DNA of 20,517 bases, from NCBI GenBank assembly GCA_023424215.1, contig JAFAEC010000140.1, forward strand, positions 1 through 20,517, given 5' to 3'. The notes under the pieces were generated by a model. The model made no database searches. It saw only the letters and a program-made list of their open reading frames with translations, and was not told the origin of the DNA. The position numbers and the translations under genes were made by a program. Positions within the stretch are counted from its first letter, which is position 1; every line of letters starts with the position of its first letter. This document shows, piece after piece, positions 13,786-20,517 of the stretch. Source of the stretch: Pseudomonadota bacterium. GTDB lineage: Bacteria; Pseudomonadota; Alphaproteobacteria; Caulobacterales; Caulobacteraceae.

Positions 13786-14862
13786 ATGCGAGCGGACCGG
13801 AACAATGCTGTGCTCGCGGCGGGCTTGGCCGTGGCGCTCGCCGGCGCGGCCGCAATCGGCTTCCTTCTGACCCGGCCGCCCGAGGCGGTGGTGGCGACAA
13901 TTGAGCCGCGCAGCACGGAACTGGCCCTGGCGGTGGTCGGCCGGGCGCGCCCGACCGATCTGGTCCAGGTGGCCTCGCCGAACCCGGGACAGGTGGTGCG
14001 GCTGCTGGCCGACGATGGCGACACGGTCGCGGCGGGCGCCGCGCTGGCGGTGGTGCGGGCCGCCGTCGAACGGGCCCAGGTCGAGGCCGATCTGGCGCGG
14101 GAACGGGCGGCGCGGGCCGAGGCGGTCGAGGCGCGGCGCGACCTCGAGCGCACGCGGACCCTTTACGAGCGCGGCTTCGCAGCGCGCGCGGCGCTGGACA
14201 GCGCCCGGGCGGCGCTGGAAAGCGCCGAGGCCAATGTCGCCGCCGCGGCCGCGACGGCGCGGGCCACGACCGAGCGGGCGCAGGAGTTCACCGTCCGCGC
14301 GCCAATGGCCGGGCAGGTGCTGTTCCGGCCGATCGACGAGGGCCAGGTGGTCGCCGCGGGCGAGACCCTGTTCGAGCTGGGCTCGGCCACGGGGGTGGAG
14401 ATCCAGGCGGAGGTGGAGGAGGCCTACGCCGACAGGCTGCGGCCGGGCCTGCGGGCGCGGGCGGCGGTGTCGGGCTCCGACGCGGGGTTCGCCGCGCAGG
14501 TGACCGAGGTGTCGCCGCGCGTCGATCCGGCCACCGGGGGACGGCTGGTCAAGCTGACGGCGGTGGACGGCAGGGCGCTGCCGCCCGGGCGGTCGGTGGA
14601 CGTGACCCTCGTGGTCGAGATGCTGCCCCGCGCCATCGCGGTCCCGCGCCGGGCCGTGATCGACGCCACCGCGGACCCCAGGGTGCTGGTGCTGGACGCC
14701 GACGATGTGGCGCGGGCGCGGCCGGTAACGCTGCTGCGCTGGCCCTCGGTGGACGCCATCGTCGTCGAGGGACTCGCGGCCGGCGACCGGGTGGTGCTGG
14801 ATCCGGCCGGCATCCGGGACGGCCAGCGGGTGCGGCCGCGGGCCGCGCGGACCGGCGACTGA
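13786..14862 (+). CDS. HlyD/DevB-type periplasmic adaptor subunit of an ABC exporter
   Basis: Membrane-fusion protein of 358 aa. One N-terminal helix (about 8-28) anchors it in the inner membrane. Half a lipoyl domain follows (58-91, VQVASPNPGQVVRLLADDGD), then an Ala/Arg/Glu-rich coiled-coil hairpin (about 92-165), the second lipoyl half (TVRAPMAGQVLFRPIDEGQVV, 169-189) and beta-barrel regions to the end. It would link the inner-membrane exporter encoded by the next two genes to an outer-membrane channel. I prefer ATG 13786, with CAAGG five bases upstream; ATG 13756 would add ten residues but has no ribosome site. The permease gene starts one base after its stop. The order adaptor-permease-ATPase matches devBCA. 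Confidence 0.88.
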   Translation: MRADRNNAVLAAGLAVALAGAAAIGFLLTRPPEAVVATIEPRSTELALAVVGRARPTDLVQVASPNPGQVVRLLADDGDTVAAGAALAVVRAAVERAQVEADLARERAARAEAVEARRDLERTRTLYERGFAARAALDSARAALESAEANVAAAAATARATTERAQEFTVRAPMAGQVLFRPIDEGQVVAAGETLFELGSATGVEIQAEVEEAYADRLRPGLRARAAVSGSDAGFAAQVTEVSPRVDPATGGRLVKLTAVDGRALPPGRSVDVTLVVEMLPRAIAVPRRAVIDATADPRVLVLDADDVARARPVTLLRWPSVDAIVVEGLAAGDRVVLDPAGIRDGQRVRPRAARTGD

Positions 14863-14863
14863 G

Positions 14864-16069
14864 ATGTTCGCCTTCACGGTCGCGCGCCGCTACCTGCTAT
14901 CCAACCCTTCGCAGACCCTGCTGCTGATCGCGGGGGTGGCGCTGGGGGTGACCGTATTCATCTTCATCACCGCCCTGATCGCCGGCCTCGCCATACGGCT
15001 GACCGAGGAGGTCACGGGCGACAGCGCCCACGTCAGCCTCGAACCGCCGACCCGCGTGGCCCGGGTGCTGCAAGGGCCGGACCACGCGGTGCAGGCCGTG
15101 GCCCTGGTCTCGACCGTGCAGCGGCGGCAGATTCGCGACTGGCCGATGATCGTCCAGCTGATGCGCGATACGCCGGAGGTCTCGGCAGTGAGCCCGCAGA
15201 TCAGCGGCAGCGCCTTTCTGGTGCGCGGCGAGGCGGTGTCGCCGGTCAATGTCGTCGGGGTCGAGCCGGAGGCGGTGGACGCCATCACCCCGATCTCGCC
15301 GCGGATCGTCAGCGGCGAGGGCCGGCTGACGGCCGACGGCCTGCTGATCGGAGCCCGCATGGCGGAAGACCTCGGGCTGGACGCGGGGCAGGCGGTGCTG
15401 CTGCGGACCGAGCGGGGGGTGGAGCGGCAACTGACCGTGGCCGGCGTGTTCCGCACCGGGCTGCAGAGTCTGGACGAGCGGGTGGCCTTCATGTCGCTGC
15501 GCGCCGCCCGGCCGCTGTTCACCCTGCCGGAGGGGGTGACCAATATCGAGATCAAGCTGGACGACCCGGACGACGCCCGGGACATCGCCGGCTTCCTCGC
15601 CGGGGCGACCGGCCTGCGGGCCACCCCGTGGCAGGAGAAGAACGAGAGCCTGGAGGATGCGCTGGACGCCCAGGGCCGGACCGGGACGATGATCCAGGCC
15701 TTCTCGCTGGTGTCGATCGTCATCGGCGTGGCCAGCGCCCTGGTGCTGTCGGCCTACCGGCGGCGCGGCGAGGTGGGGATCATGCGCGCCTTCGGCGTGT
15801 CGGGGCGGTTCGTCGTGGCCGTCTTCCTGCTGCAGGGCCTGCTGATCGGCCTGGTCGGGGCGCTGATCGGTTGCGCGGCCGGCTATGGCCTCTGCGTTTT
15901 GCTGGAGGGGATGGTCGGCGCCGACGGTCTGCCGGTGCTGCCGATCGCGGCCGAGCGGGGCGGCTATCTGACGGTGGCGGTGCTGACCACCCTGGGGGCC
16001 ACCTTCGCCTCGATCCTGCCGGCGCGCGCGGCGGCGCGGCTGGATCCGCTGGAGGCGATCCAGCAATGA
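14864..16069 (+). CDS. FtsX/MacB-type ABC transporter permease (LolCE/DevC-like)
   Basis: Inner-membrane permease of 401 aa. The first helix spans about 17-43, a large periplasmic domain (about 45-275) follows, and three C-terminal helices lie at about 278-297, 312-346 and 366-386. This is the FtsX/MacB_PCD arrangement. The cytoplasmic loop EVGIMRAFGVS (303-313) is the usual ATPase coupling motif, and the end ILPARAAARLDPLEAIQ is characteristic of the LolC/LolE/MacB/DevC group. Such permeases do not form a channel across the membrane but move substrate from the periplasmic side by mechanotransmission. It overlaps the ATPase gene by four bases. Substrate unknown; lipids, glycolipids, peptides or drugs are all possible. 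Confidence 0.9.
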   Translation: MFAFTVARRYLLSNPSQTLLLIAGVALGVTVFIFITALIAGLAIRLTEEVTGDSAHVSLEPPTRVARVLQGPDHAVQAVALVSTVQRRQIRDWPMIVQLMRDTPEVSAVSPQISGSAFLVRGEAVSPVNVVGVEPEAVDAITPISPRIVSGEGRLTADGLLIGARMAEDLGLDAGQAVLLRTERGVERQLTVAGVFRTGLQSLDERVAFMSLRAARPLFTLPEGVTNIEIKLDDPDDARDIAGFLAGATGLRATPWQEKNESLEDALDAQGRTGTMIQAFSLVSIVIGVASALVLSAYRRRGEVGIMRAFGVSGRFVVAVFLLQGLLIGLVGALIGCAAGYGLCVLLEGMVGADGLPVLPIAAERGGYLTVAVLTTLGATFASILPARAAARLDPLEAIQQ

Positions 16070-16776
16070 GCCCGCTGCTGGAGGCGCGCGGCATCGAGAA
16101 GACCTTCCGCAACGGGGACGAGGAGACCCGTGTGCTGAAGGGGATCGACCTGACGCTGGAAGCGGGCGAGATGGTCGCCCTGTTGGGGCCGTCGGGGTCG
16201 GGCAAGTCGACCTTCCTGTCCATCGCCGGCCTGTTGCTGCGGCCCAGCGCCGGGACGCTGAGCCTGGGCGGCGAGCGGGTCGACGATCTCTCGGCCAGCC
16301 GGCGGGCGCAGATCCGAAACCGTCGGCTCGGCTTCGTCTTCCAGTTCCACCATCTGCTGCCCGACTTCACGGCGCTTGAGAACGTCGCCTTCCCCGCCGC
16401 CGCCCCCGCGGGCGGGATCTCGGCAGAGATGCGGGCGCGGGCGCGGGAGCTGCTGGTCCGGGTCGGGCTAGAGGACCGTGTCGACTTCCGCGCCGCCCGG
16501 CTCTCGGGCGGGCAGAAACAGCGCGTCGCGATCGCGCGCGCGCTGATGAACCGGCCCGATCTGGTCATCGCCGATGAGCCGACGGGCAATCTGGACAGCG
16601 AGTCGGCGACGAAGGTGCTCGACCTGCTGCGCGAGGTGAACCGGGAGGACGGCGCCGCCTTCCTGATCTGCACACACGACGAGGGCGTGGCCGGGCGGTG
16701 CGGCCGGCGGCTGACCCTCAGGGACGGACGGCTGGTTTCGGACGAGCGCGGCCCGGAGGCCGGACGGCGGGGTTAG
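16066..16776 (+). CDS. ABC transporter ATP-binding protein (LolD/MacB/DevA type)
   Basis: Cytoplasmic ATPase of 236 aa. All nucleotide-binding motifs are intact: Walker A GPSGSGKST (41-49), Q-loop Gln93 (VFQFHHLLPDFTALENV), signature LSGGQKQR (146-153), Walker B LVIADE (166-171), D-loop GNLD and switch His204 (ICTHD). The Q-loop neighbourhood FQFHHLLPDFT is typical of LolD/MacB ATPases that drive FtsX-type permeases. The ATG is embedded in the permease stop (ATGA, 16066-16069). It is the last gene of the adaptor-permease-ATPase operon; no outer-membrane factor follows. Its TAG shares bases with the stop of the convergent carboxylase gene. Confidence 0.94.
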   Translation: MSPLLEARGIEKTFRNGDEETRVLKGIDLTLEAGEMVALLGPSGSGKSTFLSIAGLLLRPSAGTLSLGGERVDDLSASRRAQIRNRRLGFVFQFHHLLPDFTALENVAFPAAAPAGGISAEMRARARELLVRVGLEDRVDFRAARLSGGQKQRVAIARALMNRPDLVIADEPTGNLDSESATKVLDLLREVNREDGAAFLICTHDEGVAGRCGRRLTLRDGRLVSDERGPEAGRRG

Positions 16777-18758
16777 GCGAACTCCACCAGCACGTCGTCC
16801 GCCGCCACCGGGTCGCCGGCCTTGGCGGAGACCGCCTTCACGACGCCGTCGCGTTCGGCCTTGAGGATGTTCTGCATCTTCATGGCCTCGATGATGGCGA
16901 CGGTTTCGCCGGCCTTGACCTCCTGGCCGGGCTCGACCGGGATGGCGACGACGAGGCCGGGCATGGGGGAGAGGACCAGTTTGGAGGTGTCGGCGGCCTG
17001 TTTCTCGGGCAGGCGGGCGTAGAGGGCGGCGACGGCGGGGGTGAGGACGCGGACGCGGGCTTTTGCCGCGCGGTGGCGGATGACGAAGCCATCGGGGGCG
17101 CGTGCGACTTCCGCGGTAAAGGGCTCGCCGTCGAGGACGGCGCGGAACTGGGCGAGGCCGGGGCGCCAGTCGATGTCGGAGAGGCGGACGGGCTCGGGAT
17201 GGCCGTCCAGCGACAGGGTCAGGGCCTCGTCGTCGTCGTAGGACAGGGCGACGGGGAAGGGGGAGGCGTCGACCAGCACGCTCCACTCGGTGCGGTCGGA
17301 CGGGTCTCCGGCCTGTTCGGAGAGGATCTCGTGCATGGCCATGGCGGCGGCGACCATGATCCGGGCCTGGGCCGGGGAGGGCGGCAGGCCGTGGAAGCCG
17401 TCGGGGAATTCGTCCTTGATGTAGCTGGTCGAGAGGTGGCCGCTGCGGAAGCGCGGCTGGTCCATCACCGCGGCGAGGAAGGGGACGTTGTGGCCGAGGC
17501 CCGACAGGTGGGTGTCCTCCAGCGCCCGGGCCATGCCCTCGACCGCCTCGGCCCGGGTCGGGGCCCAGGCGCACAGCTTGGCGATCATCGGGTCGTAGAA
17601 CATCGAGATCTCGTCGCCCTCGCGGACGCCGGAGTCGTTGCGCACGGTGTAGCCGTCGGCGTGCAGGCCTTCCTCGGGCTGCTCGTAGCGGACCAGCCGG
17701 CCGATGGAGGGCAGGAAGCCGCGGTAGGGGTCCTCGGCGTAGATGCGGCTCTCGATCGCCCAGCCGTCGATCTTCAGCTCGTCCTGGTCGAAGGCCAGCT
17801 TCTCGCCCCAGGCGGAGCGGATCATCTGCTCGACGAGATCGACGCCGGTGATCAGCTCGGTGACCGGATGCTCCACCTGAAGACGGGTGTTCATCTCGAG
17901 GAAGTAAAAGGACTTGTCCTGCCCGGCGACGAACTCGACCGTGCCGGCGGAGTCGTAGTTCACGGCGCGGGCGAGGGCGACGGCCTGGGCGCCCATGGCG
18001 GCGCGGGTCTCCGGGTCGAGCAGCGGGGAGGGGGCCTCCTCGATGACCTTCTGGTTGCGGCGCTGGATCGAGCATTCGCGCTCGAACAGGTGGACGACAT
18101 TGCCGTGCTTGTCGCCCAGCACCTGGATCTCGATGTGGCGCGGGTCGACGATGAATTTCTCGAGGAAGACGCGGTCGTCGCCGAAGGCGTTGAGCGCCTC
18201 GGCCTTCACGGCGGCGAAGCCCTCGGCCATGTCGTCGTCGGAGTGGGCGACGCGGATGCCCTTGCCGCCGCCGCCGGCGGAGGCCTTGATCATCACCGGA
18301 TAGCCGATCTCGCGGGCGATGCGGACGGCCTCTTCGGTCGAGTCGATCAGGCCCATGTGGCCCGGCACGGTGGAGACGCCGGCCTCGGCGGCGAAGCGCT
18401 TGGAGGTGATCTTGTCGCCCATGGCCTCGATGGCCTCGGGGTTGGGACCGATGAAGGCGATGCCCTCGTCGCGCAGCCGGCGGGCGAAGCCGGCGTTCTC
18501 GGACAGGAAGCCGAAGCCGGGATGGACCGCCTCGGCGCCGGTCTGGCGCACGGCCTCCACGATGCGGTCGGCGAGCAGGTAGGACTGGTTGGCGGGGGCG
18601 GGTCCGATGAGCACGGATTCGTCGGCCATCTCGACGGCGAGCGATCCGGCGTCGGCCTCCGAGTAAACCTGCACCGTGGCGATGCCCATCTTGCGGCAGG
18701 TCTTGATGATGCGGACGGCGATCTCGCCGCGGTTGGCGATCAGGATCTTCTTGAACAT
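16773..18758 (-). CDS. pccA: Propionyl-CoA carboxylase alpha subunit (biotin carboxylase plus biotin carrier)
   Basis: Cytoplasmic enzyme subunit of 661 aa, close to the length of alphaproteobacterial PccA. The N-terminal biotin carboxylase domain (1 to about 450) opens with FKKILIANRGEIAVRII and has the ATP-grasp glycine loop KASAGGGGKGIRV, ERECSIQRRNQK and EMNTRLQVEHPVTE. A linker/BT region (about 460-585) holds the subunit contacts, and the biotin carrier domain ends with EAMKMQ, so the biotinylated lysine is Lys627. It carboxylates biotin with bicarbonate and ATP, and a PccB partner (not in the window) transfers CO2 to propionyl-CoA to give methylmalonyl-CoA. Methylcrotonyl- or acetyl-CoA carboxylase alpha are alternatives, but the BT region and overall sequence favour PccA. 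No clear ribosome site precedes ATG 18758. Confidence 0.92.
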   Translation of the reverse strand: MFKKILIANRGEIAVRIIKTCRKMGIATVQVYSEADAGSLAVEMADESVLIGPAPANQSYLLADRIVEAVRQTGAEAVHPGFGFLSENAGFARRLRDEGIAFIGPNPEAIEAMGDKITSKRFAAEAGVSTVPGHMGLIDSTEEAVRIAREIGYPVMIKASAGGGGKGIRVAHSDDDMAEGFAAVKAEALNAFGDDRVFLEKFIVDPRHIEIQVLGDKHGNVVHLFERECSIQRRNQKVIEEAPSPLLDPETRAAMGAQAVALARAVNYDSAGTVEFVAGQDKSFYFLEMNTRLQVEHPVTELITGVDLVEQMIRSAWGEKLAFDQDELKIDGWAIESRIYAEDPYRGFLPSIGRLVRYEQPEEGLHADGYTVRNDSGVREGDEISMFYDPMIAKLCAWAPTRAEAVEGMARALEDTHLSGLGHNVPFLAAVMDQPRFRSGHLSTSYIKDEFPDGFHGLPPSPAQARIMVAAAMAMHEILSEQAGDPSDRTEWSVLVDASPFPVALSYDDDEALTLSLDGHPEPVRLSDIDWRPGLAQFRAVLDGEPFTAEVARAPDGFVIRHRAAKARVRVLTPAVAALYARLPEKQAADTSKLVLSPMPGLVVAIPVEPGQEVKAGETVAIIEAMKMQNILKAERDGVVKAVSAKAGDPVAADDVLVEFA

Positions 18759-18850
18759 GCAGGCCCGGCTGTGAAGCGAACGTGATCGCCGCGTGAAGGC
18801 GAGCGCCCCGATTAGGCCGCGTTCGGGGCTGAGTAAACCGACGGGGGCGT

Positions 18851-18867
18851 TCGCCTGCGACAGGCGA
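18851..18867. promoter_or_regulatory. Inverted repeat in the divergent pccA / S41 intergenic region
   Basis: TCGCCTG, three bases, then CAGGCGA: perfect seven-base arms, roughly midway between the divergent starts at 18758 and 18944. It could be an operator or a leader hairpin. No consensus I recognise. Confidence 0.3.
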
Positions 18868-18943
18868 CGGGGTTGGCAAGCTGTGCGCCGATGGGGTTTA
18901 AAGCCGCCACTCCCTGTTCAAGGCTTCCGGAGCTGACCGACCG

Positions 18944-20437
18944 ATGAACCGACTTCTCACCGCCACGGCTTCGGCCGCTTTCACCCTCGCCGTCAGCGCC
19001 GGCGCCGTCACGGCCCAGGACTTCCGCGAACTGGCCCGCCAGGACTTGCAGAAGATGCACGACGAGCTGGCCGCCAACCACCCGGCCGCCGTGGTCGAGG
19101 GCCAGGCCAGCCAGACCTTCCGCGGCTGGCTGGACGCCGGCCTGCAGGAATCGCTGGGCATGGCCCCGCGCGCCAACAGCGGCGACGCCCACTCCTATCT
19201 GCTGCGCTACTACGCCCGCGGCTTCCGCGATTCGAACATCGCCGCCAGCCCGACCTTCGAGGGCATGGGGCCGTTCTTCGGCATCAGCTGGCCGGGCTAC
19301 ACCACCGGCTGGCGCGACGGGAAATATGTGGTGACCTACGTCAAGCCGGGCACGCGCAACGCGCCGCGGGTCGGCTCGGAAGTGGTCGAGTGCAACCTGC
19401 GCCCGATCGAGGAATTCGCCCGCGAGAAGCTGGATCGCTGGGAGGGCAACCTCGAGACCGAGGCCGGCCGGACGACCTCGGCCCCCTATCTGCTGTGGAA
19501 CCGCAACAACCCGTTCGCCGACGGCGTGCCGTCGATGTGCAGCTTCCGCACCGGCCGCGGCCGGCCGCGCGAATATGAAATCCGGCCCGTGCCGCTGCAG
19601 CCGGGCGACCTCGAGGCCGCCTACCGCGCCACGGTCTACATGCCGCCGGCCACGCCGCTGGCCGTGGAGACGGTCGACGGCCGGCCGTGGCTGCACGTGC
19701 ACTCCTTCTCGGACGAGGCCGGCTGGCCGGCGTTCAACGCCCAGGTCGAGGCCCAGGTGGCCCAGATCCGCGGGCCGCAGGGCTTCGTGCTGGACCTCCG
19801 CGCGGCTTCGGGCTCGGGCCTGAACTCGTCGACGGCGCGCGGCTACGGCCTCGCCAACCGCATCTGGACGCCGGAGTTCACCGTCAGCCGCCAGCCGGCG
19901 GCGGGCGACATCACCTACCGCGCCAGTCAGGGCAACCGCGACTGGTACGCTGCCGCCCTCGGCCGCATGGAGGCCGATCCGCAGTTCGTGGCCGAGGCCG
20001 CGCCCGTGATCGAGCAGACCCGCGAGATCGTGGCCGCCTTTGACGCGGCCATCGCGGCGGGCCAGCAGACCTTCACCCTGGCCGGCCGGCCGGCCGTTGC
20101 GGACACCGGCGCGGCCAACCCGGTGCAGGGCCCGGTGGTGGTGCTGGTCGACGCCGGCTGCTCGGGCGGCTGCCTCGACACCCTGGACCTGCTGTCGAAG
20201 CTGCCGAACGTGCGCATCGCCGGCACGACCACGGCGACGGACACCATCTTCGTGGAGCCGACCATCCTGCGCCTGCCGTCGAACTACGCGGACCTGAGCT
20301 ACGGCCACAAGGCGTGGACGTCGCGTCCGCGCGGCAACAACGAGCCGTTCGAGCCGACCGGCGCCCTGCGCTACACCGGCAACCCGGCCGACGAGACCGC
20401 GGTGCGGACCTTCGTCAGCGGTCTGTTCGGCGGCTGA
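18944..20437 (+). CDS. Secreted S41-like (tail-specific/tricorn-related) peptidase homologue with atypical active site
   Basis: Protein of 497 aa with a Sec signal peptide (residues 1-24, cleavage near VTA|QD), so periplasmic or secreted. The early QKMHDELAANHPAAV and GDAHSYLLRYY (His83) resemble the N-terminal part of S41 proteins. GFVLDLRAASGSG (280-292) matches the strand and glycine motif before the S41 active site. The expected nucleophile segment reads DAGCSGGCLD, with Ser407 flanked by Cys406 and Cys410. IAGTTTATD then occupies the usual G-x-T-x-G place. No lysine is found about 25 residues after Ser407, so the Ser-Lys dyad of tail-specific proteases is absent. A tricorn-like Ser-His mechanism using His83, or loss of activity, is possible. 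GGAG lies 11 bases before ATG 18944. Divergent from pccA. Confidence 0.75.
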   Translation: MNRLLTATASAAFTLAVSAGAVTAQDFRELARQDLQKMHDELAANHPAAVVEGQASQTFRGWLDAGLQESLGMAPRANSGDAHSYLLRYYARGFRDSNIAASPTFEGMGPFFGISWPGYTTGWRDGKYVVTYVKPGTRNAPRVGSEVVECNLRPIEEFAREKLDRWEGNLETEAGRTTSAPYLLWNRNNPFADGVPSMCSFRTGRGRPREYEIRPVPLQPGDLEAAYRATVYMPPATPLAVETVDGRPWLHVHSFSDEAGWPAFNAQVEAQVAQIRGPQGFVLDLRAASGSGLNSSTARGYGLANRIWTPEFTVSRQPAAGDITYRASQGNRDWYAAALGRMEADPQFVAEAAPVIEQTREIVAAFDAAIAAGQQTFTLAGRPAVADTGAANPVQGPVVVLVDAGCSGGCLDTLDLLSKLPNVRIAGTTTATDTIFVEPTILRLPSNYADLSYGHKAWTSRPRGNNEPFEPTGALRYTGNPADETAVRTFVSGLFGG

Positions 20438-20471
20438 TCGCGGCCTCCGGCAAGGATGCCGTCAGCGGGGC

Positions 20472-20497
20472 GGGGGGGGGGGCGGCCCCCCCCCCCC
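20472..20497. repeat. Extreme G11 / C12 inverted repeat at the window end
   Basis: Eleven G (20472-20482), three bases, then twelve C (20486-20497), 34 bp after the S41-like stop. It could fold into a very stable hairpin and stop transcription, but it lacks a T-tract. Long mononucleotide G and C runs meeting head to head near a sequence end are also a common read or assembly artefact. Confidence 0.5.
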
Positions 20498-20517
20498 GGC
20501 AGACCCGCGCGGGGCCC

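Noticed and set aside
16468..18879. Long alternative frames (803 codons minus, 695 codons plus) over pccA
   Set aside because: Third-position GC bias opens these frames; the pccA frame has all expected motifs.

Overview
The window is high-GC, gene-dense DNA that looks chromosomal and alphaproteobacterial. I infer Caulobacterales (Brevundimonas, Caulobacter or Phenylobacterium type) from the gene-transfer-agent-type terminase, the Tad-type vWA protein, the PccA type and the many TonB/PepSY iron genes. No rRNA, tRNA, CRISPR array, insertion sequence or transposase was seen. Genes are packed tightly. Two convergent pairs share their stop codons (around 1857-1860 and 16773-16776), and several same-strand pairs overlap by the 4-bp ATGA.

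Left part (1-4745). The 3' end of a terminase large-subunit gene is followed by an MHS-type MFS transporter. A sulfur-detoxification module comes next: rhodanese plus TauE/SafE permease on the minus strand, divergent from a persulfide-dioxygenase-type MBL hydrolase. The two promoters share one AT-rich dyad operator (3001-3022). This is the gene content of bigR-type operons, but no regulator is adjacent. A Tat-exported FMN split-barrel (PNPOx-like) protein gene follows.

Middle (4800-11352). A two-gene cassette encodes a ParD-like ribbon-helix-helix protein and a complete type I methionine aminopeptidase. The genes overlap by 4 bp and lie behind three direct repeats spaced exactly 11 bp apart. 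This toxin-antitoxin-like arrangement, with a MetAP in the toxin slot, is the most interesting candidate system here. An iron-acquisition locus follows: a ferric-reductase-like flavocytochrome and an unknown one-TM protein (minus strand), divergent from a Fur-box-controlled TonB-dependent siderophore receptor, a PepSY membrane protein and a 60-aa membrane protein (plus strand).

Right part (11368-20517). A TadG-like vWA protein carries a cysteine-rich insert. An SdpR-type ArsR autorepressor and a small membrane protein form a two-gene operon under a perfect 20-bp palindrome. A DevBCA-like exporter (adaptor, FtsX-type permease, ATPase) comes next, then propionyl-CoA carboxylase alpha subunit (minus strand), divergent from a secreted S41-like protein with an atypical active site. 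The window ends in an extreme G11/C12 inverted repeat that may be a real hairpin or a sequence-end artefact.
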